The notes under the pieces are model-generated. The model was not told where the DNA came from. It saw nothing but the letters and a program-made list of their open reading frames with translations, and did not search any database. A stretch of DNA of 36,561 nt from Flavimaricola sp. (GTDB lineage Bacteria; Pseudomonadota; Alphaproteobacteria; Rhodobacterales; Rhodobacteraceae), in assembly GCA_029255105.1 (NCBI GenBank), contig JAQWWH010000002.1:1-36561 (forward strand). The letters are read 5' to 3'. Every line of letters starts with the position of its first letter. The stretch's first letter is position 1. Below, piece after piece: positions 15,583 through 23,052 of this stretch. The position numbers were made by a program, and so were the translations under genes.

Positions 15583-16679
15583 TTTCGCCCCGCGCAAAGG
15601 ATGTCCGCAACAGCCTGGAAGGCCTCTTGCGTCGTGGCCGTGCCGCCAAGATCCGGGGTCAGCGTCGTTCCCGCCGCGACCTGCGCCTCAACGGTCAGCC
15701 GGAGCAGGTCTGCGTCTTTGCACATGGCCGGGACATTGTGCTTCATCGCGAGCCAGTCCAGCATCATGGCCGCCGACAGGAACATGGCAAAGGGATTGGC
15801 CTTGCCTTGCCCGGCAATGTCAGGGGCCGATCCGTGGCAGGGCTGAAAGACCGCATATTCGTCCCCGATATCGGCGGACGGCGCAAGGCCAAGCCCGCCC
15901 ATCAGTCCCGCCCCCAGATCGGACAGAATGTCGCCAAACATGTTCTCGGTGACCAGAACATCAAAATCCCACGGTTTCTGAACCAGCCAAAGGGCCGTTG
16001 CGTCAACATAGGCGCTGTCGGCCTTGATGTCCGGATTTTGTGCAGAAACCTCGTTAAAGATACCGCGGAAAAAGGCAAAAGCACGGAACACGTTTGCCTT
16101 GTCCACGCAGGTCACCCGCCCCGGTCCGCGACCATAGGCCTTGCGATCTGCGGCCATCTTGAAGGCAAAGGCGAACAGCTTTTCCGAAACCGCACGCGTA
16201 ATCCGCAGCGTTTCGCGGGCCTCGTCATGGCTGACCTCACCGGTACCTTGGGTAAAGAACAGACCTTCGGTGCTTTCGCGGATCAGGACAAAATCGATCC
16301 ACTGGTCCTTGGCCATCTTCAGCGGTGTCACCCCACCCACAGGGACCCGCACCGGCCGGACCCCGGCATAAAGGCCAAAGTGCTTGCGCAGCTCGATCTG
16401 GGGGGAAATTTCGGTTCCGTCAGGATAGCGCACATCAGGCAGACCCATCGCCGACAGCAGGATAGCGTCCGCCTCACCGGCGATGCGCAGCGATTCTGCC
16501 GGAAGGCTTTCTCCCGTTCGGGCATAGTGGGCGGCGCCTGCTGGCGCGTTCACAAAGGTCAGGTCGTAGTCACGATTGGTTCCGGCCAGTTTGGTCAGGA
16601 TTTCAATCGTTGGCGCCGTGATCTCGGGGCCGATACCGTCCCCTTCGAACACCGCGATGGTAAAATGATGCCCCATCAT
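15579..16679 (-). CDS. isocitrate/isopropylmalate dehydrogenase family protein, tartrate-dehydrogenase-like
   Basis: The protein has 366 residues from the ATG at 16679, preceded by AGGA at good spacing (another ATG follows directly at 16676). The beta-decarboxylating dehydrogenase pattern is clear: EGDGIGPEI at the start, the ESTEGLFF loop, DKANVFRA with the catalytic Lys, and VTENMFGDILSDLGAGLMGGLGLAPSA with metal-binding Asp residues. Members oxidise (2R,3S)-hydroxy acids such as isopropylmalate, D-malate or tartrate with NAD, and then decarboxylate. There are no leuB-type neighbours, and the context is acid-sugar catabolism, so a tartrate or D-malate-type substrate is more likely than leucine synthesis. 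It is first in a minus-strand operon with ATGA links to the next genes. Confidence 0.82.
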   Translation of the reverse strand: MMGHHFTIAVFEGDGIGPEITAPTIEILTKLAGTNRDYDLTFVNAPAGAAHYARTGESLPAESLRIAGEADAILLSAMGLPDVRYPDGTEISPQIELRKHFGLYAGVRPVRVPVGGVTPLKMAKDQWIDFVLIRESTEGLFFTQGTGEVSHDEARETLRITRAVSEKLFAFAFKMAADRKAYGRGPGRVTCVDKANVFRAFAFFRGIFNEVSAQNPDIKADSAYVDATALWLVQKPWDFDVLVTENMFGDILSDLGAGLMGGLGLAPSADIGDEYAVFQPCHGSAPDIAGQGKANPFAMFLSAAMMLDWLAMKHNVPAMCKDADLLRLTVEAQVAAGTTLTPDLGGTATTQEAFQAVADILCAGRK

Positions 16680-16737
16680 TCGGGATCCTAAAGTGTCAAC
16701 CAATCTTTGCGAAATGCTGTCAGGCTGAATTTACACA

Positions 16738-16766
16738 TTTATTAACGTATGCATCACTGAAAGCAA
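16738..16766 (-). promoter_or_regulatory. weak predicted promoter for the dehydrogenase-Gfo/Idh-gntR operon
   Basis: On the minus strand, TTGCTT (16766-16761) and AATAAA (16743-16738) are separated by 17 bases. The GGTATACC palindrome lies about 45 bases upstream of the -35. The match to consensus is modest. Confidence 0.3.
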
Positions 16767-16808
16767 GGAAAAACGCGCTAAAAAGTGCCCAAGATCGCGA
16801 TTTTTCGC

Positions 16809-16820
16809 TTGGTATACCCT
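16809..16820. promoter_or_regulatory. GntR-type operator, TTGGTATACCCT
   Basis: The GGTATACC core (16811-16818) is perfect and the outer bases match on one side only. It lies in the divergent gap between the dehydrogenase operon (minus) and the OtnK/OtnC operon (plus), so one site could control both. Confidence 0.55.
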
Positions 16821-17072
16821 GCAAATTCAGAACTCTACCAGCCCCCTCGAGCGTTAGAGTACTTTTATTGCCGAAGATGGCCCCCACTCACAACAATAAT
16901 TTGCGCCGGTCGAATCTGCCATTTTCCATCGACTCATCCTTCCCTGCCCGCTCCGGTCCCGGCCATTTGGCCTTTCTCAGTCCGGGCTTAGCAGCCATAC
17001 TCGCCCCGACTGTAAGGGTCGGGATGCCGTCGCCCCCGATCCACCAGAGCGCACTGACGAGGGGGAAACAGG

Positions 17073-17366
17073 ATGAGTTTTGCGGTTTGTGTAACCTTTG
17101 GGATTGCGCCCGGGCGCATGGACGATTTCATGCCCCTGATGCTGCGAAACGCCCGCACCTCACTGGCAGAGGAACCGGGATGCCGTCAGTTCGACGTTCT
17201 GACCGACCCCTCCCTCCCCGATGAGGTTGGGCTATACGAACTTTATACCGATGCGGCCGCCTTCGACGCCCATCTGGCCAGCACCCACTTCAAGGCCTTT
17301 GACGCGGCCACAGCAGACATGATCGCAACCAAGTCCGTCAGGCGGTATACTCAGGTCGCCCAATGA
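17073..17366 (+). CDS. antibiotic biosynthesis monooxygenase (ABM/YgiN-like) domain protein
   Basis: This 97-residue protein fits the small ferredoxin-like ABM fold. It has an opening strand (FAVCVTFGIAPGRMDDFMPLM), the segment NARTSLAEEPGCRQFDVLTDP, and LYELYTDAAAFDAHLASTHFKAF, whose EPGC and xxHxxSxHF pattern is typical. Family members are cofactor-free monooxygenases or small-molecule binders, and some act as isomerase-like partners in sugar catabolism. A GAGGGGG site lies seven bases before the ATG. The stop overlaps the next start (ATGA). Its job in the island is unknown. Confidence 0.8.
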   Translation: MSFAVCVTFGIAPGRMDDFMPLMLRNARTSLAEEPGCRQFDVLTDPSLPDEVGLYELYTDAAAFDAHLASTHFKAFDAATADMIATKSVRRYTQVAQ

Positions 17367-18157
17367 CCGATTGGCAGGTCCACGCGCTGAAGTATGCGGA
17401 CAGGGCCGAACGGACGCGGGCCGACAGCTTTGTCTTTGCCGACAATCACGATGCCCCTCACCCGATGGATTATTTCATCTGGGTCTTGCGGCGCGGGACA
17501 GAGGTGATCCTTGTCGACACCGGCTATGATGGCGCAGAGGCGACCGCGCGGGGCCGTCCGATCCGGCTGGAACCGCAGGAGGCGCTTGCCCCCCTTGGTC
17601 TGACCCCGGACGACATCACCACGCTCATCCTCACACATCTGCACTATGACCATGCGGGCGGTCTGCATCTGTTTCCCAATGCAACCCTGCACATGCAGGC
17701 GGCAGAGATGGCCTATGCCACCGGCCCCTGCATGTGCCACGACACCCTGCGGATGCCTTTTACAGCGGGCCATGTCTGCGAAGCGGTCAAGCGGCTTTAT
17801 TCCGGCAAGGTGGTGTTCCACGACGGTGACGCCGAAATCGCCGAGGGCGTGACCGTGCATTGCATCGGTGGCCATTCGCGCGGCCTTCAGGCGGTCAGGG
17901 TCCGGACGTCAGCCGGGTGGCTCGTCCTCGCCTCGGACGCGGCCCATTACTACGAGAATTTTCAGCGCCGCATGCCCTTTCCCATCGTGGTGGACATGCA
18001 GAACATGCTGGACGGCTTTACAAGGCTTGGGCAGTTGGCCAGTCGGCCTGACCTGATCATACCGGGCCACGACCCGCTGGTGCGAGCGCGGTTTCCGCAA
18101 GACATCGCACCGCATATCACCCGGCTGGACCTGGGACCATCGAAGGAAACACACTGA
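17363..18157 (+). CDS. metallo-beta-lactamase-fold hydrolase, lactonase-like
   Basis: The 264-residue protein carries HLHYDHAGGLH (the HxHxDH di-metal motif) near residue 92, a third ligand in GGHSRGLQAVRV, an Asp in LASDAAHYYEN and a final His in IIPGHDPLV. This arrangement is that of N-acyl-homoserine lactonases (AttM/AiiB group). It is coupled by ATGA to the ABM gene and by TGATG to the OtnK kinase gene. That placement points to opening of a sugar-acid lactone rather than a quorum signal. No signal peptide is seen. The substrate assignment is inference. Confidence 0.85.
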   Translation: MTDWQVHALKYADRAERTRADSFVFADNHDAPHPMDYFIWVLRRGTEVILVDTGYDGAEATARGRPIRLEPQEALAPLGLTPDDITTLILTHLHYDHAGGLHLFPNATLHMQAAEMAYATGPCMCHDTLRMPFTAGHVCEAVKRLYSGKVVFHDGDAEIAEGVTVHCIGGHSRGLQAVRVRTSAGWLVLASDAAHYYENFQRRMPFPIVVDMQNMLDGFTRLGQLASRPDLIIPGHDPLVRARFPQDIAPHITRLDLGPSKETH

Positions 18158-19383
18158 TGCATCTGGGCGTGATTGCCGACGACTTTACCGGCGCCTCCGA
18201 CATTGCCCTGACCCTTGCCGAGGCGGGGTTGCGCACCGTTCAGTATGTCGGTGTGCCCGATGGACCCGCGGGCGCGGTCGAGGCTGGGGTTGTGGCCCTC
18301 AAATCCCGTACCATTGCGCCGGCGGATGCGGTGGCCCAATCGCTGGAGGCCTGCGAATGGCTCTTGGCACAGGGCGCGACGCAGATCGTGTTCAAGGTCT
18401 GTTCGACCTTCGACAGCACGGATGCGGGCAATATCGGTCCGGTTGCCGCGGCACTCGCCGCCCGTCTGGGCGAGACCCATGTGATCACCAGCCCCGCCTT
18501 TCCCGAGGCCGGGCGTAGCGTCTATCAGGGCCATCTGTTCGTCGGGGATGTCCTGCTGAACGAAAGCGGGATGCAGGATCACCCCCTGACCCCGATGCGC
18601 GATGCCGATCTGCGCCGGGTGCTGGCCGCCCAGACTGACTGGCCCGTCACCCACCTTCCGATGACGATGGTGTCACAAGGGCCCGAGGCGGTGCGGGCCG
18701 CCCTCGCCGCCCTGCCTCCGTCGATGGTCATCGCTGACGCCATTTCAGGGGCCGACCTCATCACCCTTGGCGCCGCCGCAAAGGACCGCAAGCTGCTGAC
18801 CGGCGGATCCGGCATTGCCCTTGGCCTGCCCGCCAATTTCGGCGCGACACCCGGGACCCCGGACTGGACGGCCGTGACGGGCCCGGGCGTCGTGCTGTCA
18901 GGATCATGCAGCCGGGCGACGCGGGGCCAGGTTGCGAAATATGCCGCCATCGCGCCGGCCCGCGAGATCACCGCCAAAGAGGTGATGGACGGCACGCTCA
19001 GCCGGGCGGACCTTGTCGCCTGGGCCTTGGAACAGGAGGTCCCGCCGCTTCTTTACACCTCGGCCGACCCTGCGGACGTTAGGGCCGCGCAGGACCTTTA
19101 CGGGACCGACAGGATCGCCCACGCGATCGAGGCCCTGTTTGCCGATCTGGCCGCTGCACTGGCGGATGCGGGCGTGCGGCGGATGATCGTGGCGGGGGGC
19201 GAAACCTCCGGCGCTGTCGTGTCGGGGCTTTCCGCCCACAGGCTGGTCATCGGTCCGCGCCTTGCGACAGGCGTGCCGGCCCTGATGGTCGAAGGGCGCG
19301 ATCTGGCCCTTGCCCTGAAGTCCGGCAACTTTGGCGGTCCCGACTTCTTTGCCGAGGCGCTGTCGCTAATGGAGACCGCATGA
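18157..19383 (+). CDS. otnK: four-carbon acid sugar kinase (DUF1537), probable 3-oxo-tetronate kinase
   Basis: This 408-residue protein opens with LGVIADDFTGASDIALTLAEAG, the diagnostic N-terminal motif of the DUF1537 kinases. It has FKVCSTFDSTDAGNIGP and a C-terminal nucleotide-binding region with VLSGSCSRATRGQ and MIVAGGETSGAVVSGL. Characterised members (OtnK, DtnK, OiaK) phosphorylate oxo- or hydroxy-acid sugars. The OtnK reaction makes 3-oxo-tetronate 4-phosphate from 3-oxo-tetronate and ATP. The next gene, linked by ATGA, is the matching decarboxylase OtnC, so OtnK is preferred. An OiaK-like role on a branched substrate is the main alternative. Confidence 0.82.
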   Translation: MHLGVIADDFTGASDIALTLAEAGLRTVQYVGVPDGPAGAVEAGVVALKSRTIAPADAVAQSLEACEWLLAQGATQIVFKVCSTFDSTDAGNIGPVAAALAARLGETHVITSPAFPEAGRSVYQGHLFVGDVLLNESGMQDHPLTPMRDADLRRVLAAQTDWPVTHLPMTMVSQGPEAVRAALAALPPSMVIADAISGADLITLGAAAKDRKLLTGGSGIALGLPANFGATPGTPDWTAVTGPGVVLSGSCSRATRGQVAKYAAIAPAREITAKEVMDGTLSRADLVAWALEQEVPPLLYTSADPADVRAAQDLYGTDRIAHAIEALFADLAAALADAGVRRMIVAGGETSGAVVSGLSAHRLVIGPRLATGVPALMVEGRDLALALKSGNFGGPDFFAEALSLMETA

Positions 19384-20048
19384 CCGACGCCTCTCAATCC
19401 CGCACCGAGGCCCACACCGAAGCCCGCGCCCGCGAGCGGATGGTGATGTTTGCCAAGTCCCTGTTCGACCGGGGGCTGACCAACGGATCCACCGGCAATA
19501 TCTCGGTCCGGCTGGAGGATGGCAGCCTGTTGGTGACCCCAACAGGAAGCTCCATGGGGTTCCTTGATCCGGCCGAGATCAGCCATATCGACCCACAGGG
19601 CCGCCTTCTGTCAGGGCTCAAACCCACCAAGGAAATGCCGCTGCACAGCGCCTTCTATGAAACGCGGACCGGAACCGGGGCGGTCGTGCATCTGCATACC
19701 ACCCATTCCACCGCGCTTTCGACGCTGCCCGAGGTCGACCCGGATAACGTCCTGCCGCCGATCACACCCTATGCGATCATGAAGATGGGCAAGGTCAAGC
19801 TGCTACCCTTCTTTCTGCCCGGCGACCCGGCGATGGGCGATGCGGTGCGCGGGCTGGCGGGCAAACGGTCGGCTGTCTTGCTGGCCAATCATGGTCCCGT
19901 CGTTGCAGGCGCGTCGCTGGAGGCGGCGGTTTACGCGATGGAAGAGCTAGAGGAAAACGCCAAGCTGGCGCTTTTGCTGCGCGGCCTGCCGGTACGGATG
20001 TTGACCCCGCAGCAGATCGCGGACCTCATGCCCAAGGATGACTGCTAG
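19380..20048 (+). CDS. otnC: class II aldolase/adducin family, probable 3-oxo-tetronate 4-phosphate decarboxylase
   Basis: The protein has 222 residues with the class II aldolase zinc site: HLHTTHSTALS supplies two His, LLANHGPVVAG a third, and KEMPLHSAFYETR the catalytic Glu region. The phosphate-binding segment NGSTGNISVRLEDG and TPTGSSMGFL are also present. In the tetronate pathway OtnC decarboxylates 3-oxo-tetronate 4-phosphate to dihydroxyacetone phosphate and CO2. It directly follows the kinase with an ATGA overlap, the usual otnK-otnC order. Fuculose-phosphate-type aldolase activity is possible but fits the context less well. It ends 15 bases from the convergent DMT gene, with no clear terminator between. 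Confidence 0.82.
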   Translation: MTDASQSRTEAHTEARARERMVMFAKSLFDRGLTNGSTGNISVRLEDGSLLVTPTGSSMGFLDPAEISHIDPQGRLLSGLKPTKEMPLHSAFYETRTGTGAVVHLHTTHSTALSTLPEVDPDNVLPPITPYAIMKMGKVKLLPFFLPGDPAMGDAVRGLAGKRSAVLLANHGPVVAGASLEAAVYAMEELEENAKLALLLRGLPVRMLTPQQIADLMPKDDC

Positions 20049-20063
20049 GGGTCAGGCCCCGCC

Positions 20064-20984
20064 TCAGGGTGGGGGGACCTGTGGCGAGGCGAGCTTGGCC
20101 TTGGAATTCCGACGCTCGCGGTGCCAGATGTAGATGCCTGCGGCGATGATGATCATCCCGCCCCCAAGGGTCCAGACGGTGGGCCATGTGTCAAAGATCA
20201 GGATGCCTGCCACGGCGGCCAGAACGATCTGGATATAGATGACCGGCGCCAGGATCGAGGCATCGGCAAGCCGGTGGGCCAGCGTGACCAGGATATGCGC
20301 CACCCCGCCAAAGATCCCGATCATCAGAAACACGGCCCAGGTCCCCAGCCCATCGGGCCAGACCCAAACCGAAAAGGCAAACGGCGCGATGCAGATCGTC
20401 GCCAGCCCCGAAGACCAGATCTGGCTGGTCGCATTGCTTTCGATCCCGGCCAGCATCCGCGTCAGGATAAAGTAGAGCGATGCCCCGCACAGCGCCCCAA
20501 GGTTAAGGAACATGGCAGGATGAAACGAAGTGCCCCAGGGCTGCATGACAACGACCACCCCGATAAAGCCGACGCAAACCGCCAGCATCCGGTGAATGCC
20601 CACCTTTTCCTTCAGGATCGGGATCGCGAGAAACGTCACAACGATCGGCCCGGCAAACATGATCGTCGTCGTCACCGTGATCGGCAGATATTTGAGCGCG
20701 GTAAAGTTCATCGCCGTGCTGACGAAAAGAAACGTCGACCGCATCGCCTGCCGGTAAGGGGCATTCGACTTTAGCGCCGACAGCCCTTCCCTTGGCAGGA
20801 ACAGGACAAGCGACAATACCAGGTGCATGGAATAGCGGGCAAACACCACCTGCAAGGCGGGCAATCCGGCCAGAACCAGCCATTTGGCGGATGAATCGAT
20901 GCAGGTAAAAAAGAACACAGCCACAGCCATTGCGCCAAGGCCAAGGGCGGTCCGGTCTTCTCTGGGGGCGACGGGATGTGCCAT
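20064..20984 (-). CDS. DMT-superfamily transporter (two EamA domains)
   Basis: This 306-residue, strongly hydrophobic protein has about ten predicted transmembrane helices arranged as two EamA repeats (for example GAMAVAVFFFTCIDSSAKWLV in the first and FLNLGALCGASLYFILTRML in the second). It ends in a short basic tail (HRERRNSKAKLA). Such carriers usually export amino acids, nucleotides or metabolites through the inner membrane. It is last in the TRAP-dehydratase-dioxygenase operon, so it may export or import a pathway intermediate. The frame has a stop two codons before its ATG, separated from the preceding gene by a repeat-bearing 90-bp stretch. Confidence 0.88.
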   Translation of the reverse strand: MAHPVAPREDRTALGLGAMAVAVFFFTCIDSSAKWLVLAGLPALQVVFARYSMHLVLSLVLFLPREGLSALKSNAPYRQAMRSTFLFVSTAMNFTALKYLPITVTTTIMFAGPIVVTFLAIPILKEKVGIHRMLAVCVGFIGVVVVMQPWGTSFHPAMFLNLGALCGASLYFILTRMLAGIESNATSQIWSSGLATICIAPFAFSVWVWPDGLGTWAVFLMIGIFGGVAHILVTLAHRLADASILAPVIYIQIVLAAVAGILIFDTWPTVWTLGGGMIIIAAGIYIWHRERRNSKAKLASPQVPPP

Positions 20985-20987
20985 GCG

Positions 20988-21077
20988 CTAGTGTCCTGCC
21001 TCCCGGCCCAAGGTGCAACTGGTCAAGGTGCAACTTGTCGAGGTGCAACTGGCCAAAGTGCAACCGGTTACAGTCAT
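20988..21077 (-). CDS. possible 29-residue bridging micro-ORF before the DMT gene
   Basis: On the minus strand an ATG (21077-21075) overlaps the Gfo/Idh stop as ATGA. The frame ends at a TAG (20990-20988) three bases before the DMT ATG, so it exactly spans the gap. The predicted peptide is Ser/Cys/Thr-rich with pentapeptide repeats (GCTLA, SCTST, SCTLT, SCTLG) encoded by a 15-bp tandem repeat. It has no recognised homologue. It may only carry ribosomes from one gene to the next, or be a chance consequence of the repeat. It mirrors the imuA-imuB junction. Confidence 0.3.
   Translation of the reverse strand: MTVTGCTLASCTSTSCTLTSCTLGREAGH
21013..21072 (-). repeat. 15-bp tandem repeat, four copies
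   Basis: On the plus strand the units are GTGCAACTGGTCAAG (21013), GTGCAACTTGTCGAG (21028), GTGCAACTGGCCAAA (21043) and a diverged GTGCAACCGGTTACA (21058). They fill most of the gap between the Gfo/Idh and DMT genes, and their period preserves the bridging frame. Confidence 0.9.
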
Positions 21078-22111
21078 TGCGCCACTGTCTGGGTTTGCCC
21101 GGTCCGGGCCGCCGCCTGCACCGCGTCCAGAACAAGCATGGTGCGCCATCCGTCCCGGCCATTGGCCAATAGGTCGTCCTGACCGCCCTTTACCACGGCG
21201 GCAAACCGGTCCAGTTGAACTGCGACCCCGTCCACCTTGGCCAGATCAGGCCCGGCCTCTTCGGTCAGCGGATACCGCCAATCGGGGGGATGTCCCGGAC
21301 TGGCCTGCCACAGGGCCAGCGATGGGAACGACAACGCCCCCTCCATCCCGATGAACCGCAGCGGATCACCGCCCCGTACGGCGATGGCGGGGTTCTCGCC
21401 AGTCGCGGCCTCAAACGCCCAGGGCGAGGCCCCGGCATCGGACATCACGAAACTGCCAAGCGCGCCGTTGCCAAAGCGTAAGGACAGCGCTGACGTATCC
21501 TCGATCTCGAACCCGCGGGCGGCACTGGCGGACATGGCTGAAACCTCTGTGATCCCGCCGACCATGCAATGGAGAAGGTCGATCTCGTGGCTCAGGTTGG
21601 TCAGGATCGGCCCGGCCCCGGCACTGCGCCGCCAGAGCGGATCGTAATAGGTGTCATGTTTGCGCAGGGACCAGATACCCTGCACCGCGACAAGCTGGCC
21701 AAGCCGTGCGATCAGGTCGCGGGCATGGCTCACAAAGGGATGGCAGCGCCGGTGGTGGCCGGTGATCAAGGGCAGGCCCAACTCCTCTGCCCGGAGGCAC
21801 AACAGATCGGCATCCGCCAGCGTTTCGGTCAACGGCTTTTCCACCAGCACGGCCCAGCCCCGCTCCATACAGTCCAGCACCATCCGGGCGTGGTTGGGCG
21901 TGGGCGTGGCGATAACGGCCCCCTTGGTGGCGGGCGGAACCTCGTCCAGCCCCGCCACGGCAGGCAGGCCCATGTCGCGCAGTGCGGCACGGCGGTCCGC
22001 ATCCGCCTCGACCACGGCGGTCAGGTCAACGACGTCCGATGCAAGCGCGCATTCGATGTGACGCATCCCGATCGAACCGCCGCCGATGACGCAAAGCGGA
22101 ACGAGAGGCAT
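21074..22111 (-). CDS. Gfo/Idh/MocA family oxidoreductase (second)
   Basis: The 345-residue protein has an N-terminal nucleotide-binding motif VIGGGSIGMRH, the classic EKP triad in VEKPLTET, HHRRCHPFV, and the catalytic-type His-Glu region NLSHEIDLLHC. It should interconvert a hydroxyl and a keto group on a sugar or sugar-acid substrate with NAD(P). It overlaps the upstream dioxygenase-like gene by one base (TGATG), so it belongs to the TRAP operon. It differs in sequence from the other Gfo/Idh protein at 14569-15582, so the two probably act on different steps. Confidence 0.88.
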   Translation of the reverse strand: MPLVPLCVIGGGSIGMRHIECALASDVVDLTAVVEADADRRAALRDMGLPAVAGLDEVPPATKGAVIATPTPNHARMVLDCMERGWAVLVEKPLTETLADADLLCLRAEELGLPLITGHHRRCHPFVSHARDLIARLGQLVAVQGIWSLRKHDTYYDPLWRRSAGAGPILTNLSHEIDLLHCMVGGITEVSAMSASAARGFEIEDTSALSLRFGNGALGSFVMSDAGASPWAFEAATGENPAIAVRGGDPLRFIGMEGALSFPSLALWQASPGHPPDWRYPLTEEAGPDLAKVDGVAVQLDRFAAVVKGGQDDLLANGRDGWRTMLVLDAVQAAARTGQTQTVAQ

Positions 22112-23052
22112 CAGGCACAGACCGGCGCGTCAGAGCTCCAACGGTGAAGGGGAATGTAGGCGTTCCGGGCCGAGGTGCGCCGCGTCTCAAGCCACATGTC
22201 CCGCCAGACCTGCCAATCGGTCAGCACCGTTTCCGGCCGCGCCTTGGACCGGGCGGCAAAATCGGGGAAATGCGACCGCCCCGTTGCCTGCCCCGTCACG
22301 TTGTAGCGAATGTCAAACGACCAGCGGAACCGGTCTGACACATTGTCGAGCGACGCGTGCGGCGTCAGCGGATGAAAGATCACCACACCGCCGGCAGGGA
22401 CCGGCAAAGGGATGGCCTTGGACATGTCCAGAAACCCATCTGCAATGGCGGTCTGCCGCTTGGGGCAATGGGGGTACATCTGGGGGCGGCCGGGGATAAC
22501 CTGCAGGCACCCGTTTTCAGTGGTCGCATCGGTGACGGCAACCCAGACAGTCACCATCTGGGTGGTGTCGCCTTCGGCATGGGCCACGGCCCGGTCCTGA
22601 TGCCAGTCGGTGACCATGATATGTGGAGTCGGCTCATTGTTGCGCAGGGTGCGCGACGGGGGCTTGAGGCGGACGTGCTGGATCGGGTTCGACGTGATCT
22701 CGGGGCCGATCAGATCCTCGACCATATCCAGAAGGCCGGCATCGGTGATCATGTCAAAGACGGCAGGTCCGATGTGAAACGGGGTATCGGCCGCGATCTC
22801 GCTGCCGGGAAGCGAGATATCCATCGGCTGGAACCATTCGCATCCGGCCTTATAGCTGATCAGCAGCTTTTCAAAGAAATCGCCCGAGGTCTGCGGCACC
22901 CGCCCCTCGGCCTGCCAGCGGGCGTATAGCCCATCAAGAAGCTCTGTATACTCAGCGATCACCTTGAGGCGGACATCGTCGGACAGGACATTCGGAATGA
23001 CGAGGTAGCCTTGTTCCTCGAACTGTCGGGTCTGGGCTTGGGTCAGTCTCAT
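22111..23052 (-). CDS. phytanoyl-CoA dioxygenase (PhyH) family protein
   Basis: The protein has 313 residues with the double-stranded beta-helix Fe(II)/2-oxoglutarate dioxygenase signature: the HxD pair in TDWHQDRAVAHAEG, the distal His in HPLTPHASLDNVSDR, and the 2-oxoglutarate-binding Arg soon after (FRWSFDIRYN). Members hydroxylate diverse small molecules and are not limited to phytanoyl-CoA. It is coupled to an enolase-superfamily dehydratase gene (ATGA) and to a Gfo/Idh gene. That suggests it hydroxylates or oxidatively cleaves a compound taken up by the TRAP transporter, for example a methylated or otherwise protected sugar acid. The substrate is unknown. Confidence 0.87.
   Translation of the reverse strand: MRLTQAQTRQFEEQGYLVIPNVLSDDVRLKVIAEYTELLDGLYARWQAEGRVPQTSGDFFEKLLISYKAGCEWFQPMDISLPGSEIAADTPFHIGPAVFDMITDAGLLDMVEDLIGPEITSNPIQHVRLKPPSRTLRNNEPTPHIMVTDWHQDRAVAHAEGDTTQMVTVWVAVTDATTENGCLQVIPGRPQMYPHCPKRQTAIADGFLDMSKAIPLPVPAGGVVIFHPLTPHASLDNVSDRFRWSFDIRYNVTGQATGRSHFPDFAARSKARPETVLTDWQVWRDMWLETRRTSARNAYIPLHRWSSDAPVCA

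Larger units (their letters stand above)
16680..17072. other. 393-bp divergent intergenic region
   Basis: No convincing gene is seen here. The half nearer the minus-strand dehydrogenase is AT-rich and holds a GGTATACC operator at 16809 and a possible minus-strand promoter (TTGCTT at 16766-16761 and AATAAA at 16743-16738, 17 apart). The half nearer 17073 has a small hairpin CCCGAC/GTCGGG at 17005-17023 in what would be the leader of the plus-strand operon. No known riboswitch class is recognised. Confidence 0.6.

Noticed and set aside
16694..16699. Minus-strand TTGACA before the dehydrogenase gene as a -35 box
   Set aside because: It is only about 15 bases from the start codon, so the matching -10 would lie inside the gene.
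17344..17351. GGTATACT near the end of the ABM gene as an operator
   Set aside because: The palindrome is broken and the site is inside the coding end of the first gene of the operon, not near a start.
21013..21072. CRISPR-like array
   Set aside because: The units are directly adjacent 15-mers without spacers and there are no cas genes. It is a plain tandem repeat.
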